Source of the DNA: Deltaproteobacteria bacterium
GTDB taxonomy: Bacteria; Desulfobacterota; Syntrophobacteria; BM002
Assembly: GCA_017861095.1 (NCBI GenBank)
Contig: JAGFXI010000119.1
Coordinates: 1-6,201, forward strand
Direction of reading: 5' to 3'
DNA length: 6,201 bases
Every line of letters starts with the position of its first letter. Position 1 is the stretch's first letter. Below the pieces are notes generated by a model. It searched no databases. It saw only the letters and a program-made list of their open reading frames with translations, and was not told where the DNA came from. A program made the position numbers and the translations under genes. Shown piece by piece: positions 1 to 5,103 of the stretch.

Positions 1-44
1 GTGATTGTGCGCCTTTTTACGTTGACAAGGACTTCCAACTGTGT

Positions 45-62
45 TGTCCTGCCATCAGGACA
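45..62. other. small hairpin, 7-bp stem
   Basis: TGTCCTG (45-51) is the reverse complement of CAGGACA (56-62), with a 4-base loop. A third copy of the arm, AGGAC at 28-32, could compete for pairing with GTCCT at 46-50, so two mutually exclusive foldings are possible. No T-run follows. It may be part of a leader RNA or chance. Confidence 0.35.
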
Positions 63-102
63 TTATTGGGGGCACCTATGGCGTTACGAATGCTTCACCG
101 TC

Positions 103-137
103 GCTCCCCGTAGAGTTGGGTTTGTTCTACGGGGAGC
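103..137. other. strong stem-loop, 12-bp perfect stem
   Basis: GCTCCCCGTAGA (103-114) is the exact reverse complement of TCTACGGGGAGC (126-137), with an 11-base loop whose first two bases could add two G-U pairs. The right arm also overlaps a 10-bp palindrome, GGGAGCTCCC (132-141). No T-run follows on the + strand, and bases 91-102 before it are not A-rich, so a canonical intrinsic terminator on either strand is doubtful. It lies about 145 bases before the protease start. A structured leader RNA, a terminator of an upstream gene or the end of a lost mobile element all remain possible. Confidence 0.6.
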
Positions 138-281
138 TCCCAGCCTAACACTTGCAGCTCGGTTACAATTACGTGGACCCCAGGAGCCTATCTGACTATT
201 TCGAAATCCCAAAGTGGCTACTAAGTGACTCAGATAAAGAAGCCGGCTGCTTTCCCTTATCCGGCGGCGGGGGTGTGAGCC

Positions 282-2204
282 ATGTCTGTTTCTTCGCGAG
301 CCTTGGTCGACTTCGTTCTCCTCGGTCCCACGAACGATCGCCGGCAGTTGCAGGATTCGCCAGTCCTTGGGGATGTCTGGATCGCGTACGCGGCCAAACC
401 TGCCGCGCCGATGGATTTGCTGATCACGCCCTACAAGGAACGACCTGCCGGGCCGGTAGCGTCTCTCATTGCGAAACGAATTAGAAGATTGAACTTACAC
501 CGAGAGAAAGGCCAAGAGGCGCACGTCGCCTATCTGCAAGGGCTTGTCGCAGCTCGCCTTTTCTTTCGAGAGGTTCTTCGCGTCATTGTACCGATGACGC
601 AATGGTGGCGAGACCGGAAGGTCCAAGACGGACTGCGGGCCTATACTCAGACAAACTTGTTGTCCCCAAGAATCCAGGCGATCATCGAGTGGGCGCAGGC
701 AAGTGATGATGATACCCAAACCGAACTTGCCGAGACTTTTGGCGACTTCACGGCTTTGGATCGATATGTCGCTCTGGCTGGCATCATTCTGTGGGCTGGC
801 ATGCAAGACGGGAAGGCACCAACATCAGGCAGGGATATCGGGAGCCTGATGGCGGAGATCAAAGGCCCTGACGTTGTCGCAGAGCTTCAGAAGCTCTTCG
901 AAGAAATCCTGCAAGATCAAGATGAGTTCCCGGAGGAGTTCTCGGAGGAAGCACAAGTCTGGCAGGTTTCCCTCAATCGCAAGGCGATGCCGGCGCTGGA
1001 GAGGTCAGTGCCGGCCGTCAAAGGTGACGCAGCCCGGACTTTGTTCAACGTGAGGTGCGACAAGATTAGGTGGGCCGTCATGGACTCCGGCATCGACGGC
1101 GGGCACGATCTGTTCAAAGACGACCAGGGCGAATGCCGCATCGTCAAGGCCTTCGACTTCAGCAATATCCGCAAGATCGTCAGTCTCGACAACCTGTACA
1201 CGGAGACGCCCGAGTTCAGGCAAAGGCTCGGCGAATTGCGGGCGGGTCGAGAGAAAGATCTCAGTAAAGGGAAAGCGAGGAAGATCCTCAAGGAATTGGC
1301 GGATGACGCCGACAATGATCGCCCGATCCATTGGGAGTTGGTGGAGAACTTCATCAAGATCGACCCGGAAACACCGCCCCGCAGCGGGCATGGCACGCAT
1401 GTGGCGGGCATCATCGGTGCCAACAGCCGGGTCGCGAAACGGGCGCGGAACGCCGAGGGTGCTGCGCAGGTCGGCACCAGCAGTGACTTCAAATACGTCG
1501 ACGGGATGTGTCCGGATATCAAGTTCTACGATTTTCGCGTGCTGGGGAAGTCGATGGAAGACACCGAATTCGCGATCATTGCCGCGCTGCAGTATATTCG
1601 CTATCTGAATGAGCGCCAAACCTATATCAGCGTCCATGGCGCCAATCTCAGCCTTTCCATCCCGCATGACGTGCGCAATTTCGCCTGCGGTCGCACGCCT
1701 ATCTGTAACGAATGCGAGCGCCTGGTGGAGAGTGGCGTGGTCGTGGTCGCGGCGGCCGGAAACCTCGGCTATCAGCGGTATGAGACCAAGGAGGGTACGT
1801 ACGAGGGCTATACCGCTTTCAGCATCACCGATCCGGGCAACGCCGACGGCGTCATCACGGTTGGCGCGACGCACCGCTTCCGGCCGCATACGTACGGGGT
1901 GAGCTTCTTTTCGAGCCGCGGCCCGACCGGGGACGGACGGTTGAAACCGGATCTGGTCGCTCCGGGCGAACGAATCGAGTCATGCCTGCCGGGGATGGGA
2001 TGGGGAGAGCTCGACGGGACAAGTATGGCCGCGCCGCACGTGAGCGGCGCGGCGGCCATGCTCATGGCACGCTATACTGAGTTGATCGGGGAGCCGCGGC
2101 GGATCAAACGCATCCTCTGTGAGAGCGCGACCGATCTCGGTCGCGAGCGCAGTTTCCAGGGGCACGGGATGCTGGACGTGCTCCGCGCTTTCCAGAAAAT
2201 CTAG
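282..2204 (+). CDS. subtilisin-like (S8) serine protease with unknown N-terminal domain, MBL-associated
   Basis: Predicted serine endopeptidase of the subtilase clan. The catalytic set is complete: Asp268 in WAVMDSGID, His370 in HGTHVAG, oxyanion Asn494 in VAAAGN and Ser581 in GTSMAAPH. The catalytic domain spans about residues 260-640 and ends just after the fold. Residues 1-255 are mostly helical and not recognisable to me, and do not look like an I9-type propeptide. No signal peptide is evident, so it is probably cytoplasmic, unlike most subtilases. The Asp-His interval is about 100 residues (32 in subtilisin BPN'), with a highly charged stretch at about 296-360. A Cys cluster (C469, C475, C478) lies just before the oxyanion Asn. 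The ATG is bounded by an in-frame TGA at 276-278 and preceded by a G-run (269-273). The gene is followed after 13 bases by an MBL hydrolase, presumably co-transcribed. The protease family is certain; the biological role is inferred. Confidence 0.93.
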   Translation: MSVSSRALVDFVLLGPTNDRRQLQDSPVLGDVWIAYAAKPAAPMDLLITPYKERPAGPVASLIAKRIRRLNLHREKGQEAHVAYLQGLVAARLFFREVLRVIVPMTQWWRDRKVQDGLRAYTQTNLLSPRIQAIIEWAQASDDDTQTELAETFGDFTALDRYVALAGIILWAGMQDGKAPTSGRDIGSLMAEIKGPDVVAELQKLFEEILQDQDEFPEEFSEEAQVWQVSLNRKAMPALERSVPAVKGDAARTLFNVRCDKIRWAVMDSGIDGGHDLFKDDQGECRIVKAFDFSNIRKIVSLDNLYTETPEFRQRLGELRAGREKDLSKGKARKILKELADDADNDRPIHWELVENFIKIDPETPPRSGHGTHVAGIIGANSRVAKRARNAEGAAQVGTSSDFKYVDGMCPDIKFYDFRVLGKSMEDTEFAIIAALQYIRYLNERQTYISVHGANLSLSIPHDVRNFACGRTPICNECERLVESGVVVVAAAGNLGYQRYETKEGTYEGYTAFSITDPGNADGVITVGATHRFRPHTYGVSFFSSRGPTGDGRLKPDLVAPGERIESCLPGMGWGELDGTSMAAPHVSGAAAMLMARYTELIGEPRRIKRILCESATDLGRERSFQGHGMLDVLRAFQKI

Positions 2205-2205
2205 A

Positions 2206-2213
2206 GAGGGAGG
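2206..2213 (+). promoter_or_regulatory. ribosome binding site of the MBL gene
   Basis: GAGGGAGG lies in the 13-base gap between the protease stop (2202-2204) and the ATG at 2218. The in-frame ORF is open further upstream, into the protease gene, but this Shine-Dalgarno and the MBL-family N-terminus that follows fix the start at 2218. The spacing suggests translation following directly on the protease message. Confidence 0.75.
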
Positions 2214-2217
2214 AACT

Positions 2218-3483
2218 ATGATTTTTAGTCTCGATGTACGGCGGGCTCGGAAGGGAGACTGCCTCCTTGTGCACTACGGCTCCGAGGGCGATCCTGGTCT
2301 GGCGCTGATCGACGGCGGGCCGGCACAAGTCTATAAGCCGCATTTAAAGCCGCGCCTCACGCAAATCAGGAAAGCGCGCGGTCTCGGTAACGACGAATCG
2401 CTTGCGGTCGACCTGCTGATGGTCAGCCATATCGACGATGACCACATCAACGGCATCCTTGAACTGACGAACGAACTCGTGAGCGCGAAGGACTCAAGAC
2501 AGCCATTACCGCTGAAGGTCCGCAGCTTCTGGCACAACACGTTCGACGACATCATCGGCAACAAACCGGAGGAGCTGCTGGCGGCGGTGACGGCCTCATT
2601 TGGAGCTGCAGCGCTAAGCGGCGAGCCTGATACGGAAGGACTCGATCCTGAGGCGGCCATGGTCCTGGCCAGCGTCGAGCAGGGATTTCGGCTGGGCGAC
2701 GATGCCCGGAAACTGAAGCTTCGCATCAATCCCGAATTCGGGGGTAAGCTCATCATGGCTAAGGACGACGGCAAAGCCATCGATATGGGCAAGGGGCTCA
2801 AGCTTACCGCGGCTGGGCCGATGCAAGCAGAGCTCGTCGCGCTACAGAAGGAGTACGCTGCATGGATCGAGAAGCACAAGGACGAAAAGAAGACGAAGGC
2901 AGCACTCGCATCATTCACCGATACGTCGGTTCCTAACCTGTCGAGCATCGTGGTGCTCGCTGAAGTCGGTAAGAAGCGGATGCTGTTCACGGGCGACGCC
3001 CGGGGCGACAAGATTTTGCAGGGCCTGCAGCTGGTGGGCCTGCTGAAGCCCGGCGACAAGATGCACGTGGACATCCTCAAGATGCCGCATCACGGCAGCG
3101 ACCGTAACCTGGACCCGATCTTCTTCCAGCGCGTGAGCGCTGACCACTACGTGTTTTCGGGCAACGGTGAGCATGGCAATCCCGAACGGGAGACGTTGCA
3201 AATGTTGTTGAACGAAAGCGGGGGCGAGGAGTTTACCATTCATCTTACCTACCCCATCCACGAGATCGACGTCGAACGCGAGAAGAATTGGAACAAAGAA
3301 CAGCAGAAGGAGAAGACCAGAAAGAAGAAGGACCCGGAAGTGAGGGTGAGAGAGAACTGGTCGCCCAAGGAGCACAGCCTGACGAGCTTTTTCGTGGCAC
3401 ATAAGGACTTCGCAAAGAAGGTCAGTATCGTCGAAGACGACAAGCCTCATGTAATCAATCTTCTTGAAGAGGTTGGATTCTGA
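2218..3483 (+). CDS. ComEC/Rec2-type metallo-beta-lactamase-fold hydrolase, stand-alone
   Basis: Predicted metal-dependent hydrolase of 421 residues with no signal peptide or membrane segment. The motif order matches the MBL domain of the competence protein ComEC: a GDCLLVHYG strand (13-21), IDGG (31-34), SHIDDDH (70-76; likely ligands H71, D73, D75, H76), a PNLSS...VV strand (239-246), FTGD (257-260) and LKMPHHGS (287-294), then HGNPERETL (319-327). The second His of the classical HxHxDH is Asp, as in ComEC. ComEC's membrane and DNA-binding parts are absent, so this is not a competence gene. Residues 90-238 form an unrecognised insertion, including a helical, Lys/Glu-rich piece (205-230). 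A very basic stretch lies at 355-378. ComEC-type MBL domains are linked to nuclease activity, so a nuclease or phosphoesterase is plausible, but the substrate is unknown. It is second in an operon with the S8 protease. Confidence 0.9.
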   Translation: MIFSLDVRRARKGDCLLVHYGSEGDPGLALIDGGPAQVYKPHLKPRLTQIRKARGLGNDESLAVDLLMVSHIDDDHINGILELTNELVSAKDSRQPLPLKVRSFWHNTFDDIIGNKPEELLAAVTASFGAAALSGEPDTEGLDPEAAMVLASVEQGFRLGDDARKLKLRINPEFGGKLIMAKDDGKAIDMGKGLKLTAAGPMQAELVALQKEYAAWIEKHKDEKKTKAALASFTDTSVPNLSSIVVLAEVGKKRMLFTGDARGDKILQGLQLVGLLKPGDKMHVDILKMPHHGSDRNLDPIFFQRVSADHYVFSGNGEHGNPERETLQMLLNESGGEEFTIHLTYPIHEIDVEREKNWNKEQQKEKTRKKKDPEVRVRENWSPKEHSLTSFFVAHKDFAKKVSIVEDDKPHVINLLEEVGF

Positions 3484-3597
3484 CGGTCTCGGCAGCCGCC
3501 TCACTTACTAGTATCGACGCCCGCACCCAACATGTTTTCCTGTCGTCCGCTCCGTTTCATCCATGCAGCATCGACGCCGGGAAAGGGTCGGCTGACC

Positions 3598-3684
3598 ATG
3601 AGCAAAGAGCACAAAGTTTTGGAAGTGCTGACGCCCGTATCCGCCACACGGCTGAATGAATCGGCAACGAGTGGGTTTAAGTGA
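3598..3684 (+). CDS. possible 28-residue small ORF
   Basis: ATG at 3598 opens a 28-codon frame ending in TGA at 3682-3684, preceded by AAAGGG (3582-3587) at about 10 bases. The peptide starts MSKEHKVLEVL and ends SATSGFK. It is hydrophilic, with no membrane segment and no family I recognise. It could be a leader peptide, a remnant of a decayed gene, or chance. Confidence 0.15.
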   Translation: MSKEHKVLEVLTPVSATRLNESATSGFK

Positions 3685-3740
3685 TGCGGTCTAACCATAT
3701 TGATTACGCTCGGAGTGGCTCTCCACCCCGTTCAACTCTC

Positions 3741-3884
3741 ATCGTTCCCACACTTCTGCGGATGCTCACAAGCCCTCAAGATGGCGGGGCGATCCTCTAC
3801 CTTTTTTGACCGTTCCCAAGATGGTGTGGTACCCTTGATTCACCGAAACTGCAACCGGCGGTGTAACGGGAACGATCTTGAGGG
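3741..3884 (+). promoter_or_regulatory. complementary repeats that may mask the lipase ribosome binding site
   Basis: The block at 3868-3884 (GGGAACGATCTTGAGGG) is complementary to three upstream pieces: ATCGTTCCC (3741-3749, 9 bp), CCCTCAAGAT (3773-3782, 10 bp) and CGTTCCC (3811-3817, 7 bp). CAAGATGG is also directly repeated at 3777-3784 and 3817-3824, exactly 40 bases apart. The GAGGG at 3880-3884 is the best Shine-Dalgarno candidate for the ATG at 3896, so pairing with 3773-3782 would cover it. The pairs are mutually exclusive, as in switching leaders, but they could equally be protein-binding repeats or chance. Any RNA role needs a promoter upstream of 3741 that I cannot see. Confidence 0.35.
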
Positions 3885-3895
3885 TGCGTTCGCCG

Positions 3896-5056
3896 ATGAG
3901 AGAAATCCATAGTTCCACACCCCTACCTGTGTTCATCACGTTGACGCTCGGTCTGCTACTGAACCTATCCTGCGGGTTCCAGTTATTGGACTACAGCCTG
4001 GACACCCCGGCCACGACCCTCTCGGTGCTGGGCGCCCCGGCAGTAAGAGATGGGCGGGCCCGGTTCCGTCAGATTTTCTGCGACCGCCTGGCCGCCGACC
4101 CGGAGTTTGGCACCGAGCAGGGCACAACCTGTGAAACGTACCTGCTCCGCCTCGAAGACGAGACCAAGCCGGCGGCTCCGACGGCACCTCACCCCGAATC
4201 GGTTTTCCGCCTGCGGATCCTCATCGTTCCCGGTTTCATGGGGGCCTGCTACTGGGACTTCGCCAAACCCTTCGAAGTCTCGACGGCCCGTCTGAACGCT
4301 CGCGGCTACCGAATCGAATGGATCGTCGTCGACGGCCGTTCCGGGAGCGAACACAATGGAGGCCAGATCGCCGAGGCCCTTCGCCGTCTGGACCTGGAGG
4401 AGGATGAGCCACTGGTCCTCCTGGGACATTCGAAGGGTGCGGTTGATATTCTTGATTTCCTCGCGAGCTACCCTGATCTCGCCCGCCGGGTAGCCGCGGT
4501 TGTCAGCGTGTCCGGGGCGATTAACGGCACGCCGCTCGCGGATTACCTGGTGAGTGTGTACGCCGCCCTGGGAGATCTCGTCGCCCCCAGGGACTGCCCG
4601 CACGGTGACGACCGCGCGGTTGTGAGTCAAGAGAGATCCGTCCGACTCTCATGGTTGGCCTCGCACCGCCTGCCGGATTCGGTGCGATATTTTTCCCTGG
4701 TCTCGTTGACCCAGGGTGGGAATGTCAACACCATCCTCCGGGAGGGTTACGATATGCTGAAGGCGATCGATCCCCGGAACGACGGTGTGCTGCTCTTTTA
4801 TGACCAGGTGATCCCGGGATCAACGTTGCTCGGGTACGCGAATGCGGACCACTGGGGAACCGCCTACCCTCTGGAGGAAAAACACCCGACCCTTACAAGA
4901 ACCTTTTTTCTGCACAATCACTATCCCCGGACGGTATTGCTGGAGGCTATCGCCCTCTACGTAGCGGAAGACCTCAGCACAAGAGGCACCAATGACGAGA
5001 GAGCTCTCCTGACCGGTTCCGGCCCAACCGCGAAAGATCCAAGGCCGCAGCCATGA
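3896..5056 (+). CDS. exported lipase-like alpha/beta hydrolase
   Basis: Predicted serine ester hydrolase of 386 residues from the chosen ATG. It has an N-terminal hydrophobic segment (about 11-25) ending in LNLSC, so Cys26 may be a lipidation site; Asn at -3 makes the lipobox imperfect. The oxyanion-hole strand is LIVPGFMGACYW (109-120) and the nucleophile elbow is GHSKG (Ser179). The probable catalytic Asp is D296 in RNDGVL and the His is H319 in ADHW. DGRARFRQIFC (52-62), before the hydrolase core, is a stretch I associate with proteobacterial alpha/beta hydrolases. Cys62 and Cys80 could form a disulfide outside the cytoplasm. The substrate is unknown, probably a lipid or ester. ATG 3896 is preferred because GAGGG (3880-3884) precedes it by 11 bases; a TTG at 3878 in the same frame would add six residues with two extra Arg. 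The 400-base gap suggests it is separate from the protease-MBL operon. Confidence 0.85.
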   Translation: MREIHSSTPLPVFITLTLGLLLNLSCGFQLLDYSLDTPATTLSVLGAPAVRDGRARFRQIFCDRLAADPEFGTEQGTTCETYLLRLEDETKPAAPTAPHPESVFRLRILIVPGFMGACYWDFAKPFEVSTARLNARGYRIEWIVVDGRSGSEHNGGQIAEALRRLDLEEDEPLVLLGHSKGAVDILDFLASYPDLARRVAAVVSVSGAINGTPLADYLVSVYAALGDLVAPRDCPHGDDRAVVSQERSVRLSWLASHRLPDSVRYFSLVSLTQGGNVNTILREGYDMLKAIDPRNDGVLLFYDQVIPGSTLLGYANADHWGTAYPLEEKHPTLTRTFFLHNHYPRTVLLEAIALYVAEDLSTRGTNDERALLTGSGPTAKDPRPQP

Positions 5057-5103
5057 GAGCGTGGTGGAGGTCATCGTACCAGGTGCTTCGCGCATAATGC
5101 AGG
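5057..5103. other. short convergent intergenic gap
   Basis: These 47 bases separate the stop codons of two convergent genes. I see no hairpin with a T-run, so a shared bidirectional terminator is not evident. Confidence 0.5.

Larger units (their letters stand above)
1..281. other. non-coding leader upstream of the protease-MBL operon
   Basis: I see no credible gene here on either strand. The only sizeable open frame starts with a GTG at base 1 and gives a cysteine- and arginine-scattered 64-residue peptide without a recognisable motif. The stretch holds two inverted repeats (45-62 and 103-137). A perfect TTGACA lies at 22-27, but no good -10 box follows at 15-19 bases. A TACAAT box lies at 164-169, but has no matching -35. 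A short inverted repeat, GCCGG (242-246) with CCGGC (261-265), sits just before the start region of the protease. The promoter is therefore probably in this stretch but I cannot place it. Confidence 0.6.
3484..3895. other. intergenic region between MBL gene and lipase-like gene
   Basis: This 412-base stretch holds no convincing gene. The open frames are short and lack motifs. No clear intrinsic terminator follows the MBL gene: a T6 run at 3802-3807 has only a 4-bp GCCC/GGGC stem before it. A weak promoter for the downstream gene could be TTGACC (3806-3811) with TACCCT (3830-3835) at 18 bases. The right half carries complementary short repeats (3741-3884), listed separately. Confidence 0.55.

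Noticed and set aside
22..51. Perfect TTGACA -35 box at 22-27
   Set aside because: No acceptable -10 hexamer at 15-19 bases; the best is about three of six matches, so I do not call a promoter.
143..149. GCCTAAC, and GTCTAAC at 3689-3695, fitting the RYYYAAC half of an integron attC site
   Set aside because: No GTTRRRY partner occurs within a suitable distance downstream, and no integrase or cassette array is visible.
1005..1889. Long open frame (294 codons) on the - strand inside the protease gene
   Set aside because: It lies opposite the catalytic domain, whose motifs prove the + strand is coding; the - strand product has no recognisable motif.
2331..3080. 249-codon - strand frame opposite the MBL gene
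   Set aside because: Ser-rich low-complexity translation typical of an antisense shadow; the + strand carries all MBL motifs.
3516..3637. GACGCC core recurring at 3516, 3573 and 3630, exactly 57 bases apart
   Set aside because: Similarity does not extend much beyond the 6-8 base core, so a tandem repeat is not supported.
3772..3807. Possible intrinsic terminator: GCCC/GGGC stem followed by a T6 run
   Set aside because: The stem is only 4 bp with an 11-base loop and is separated from the T-run by 11 bases.
3700..3912. 70-codon + strand frame from a TTG, overlapping the lipase start
   Set aside because: No ribosome binding site, no motif, and it runs into the signal-peptide region of the well-supported lipase gene.
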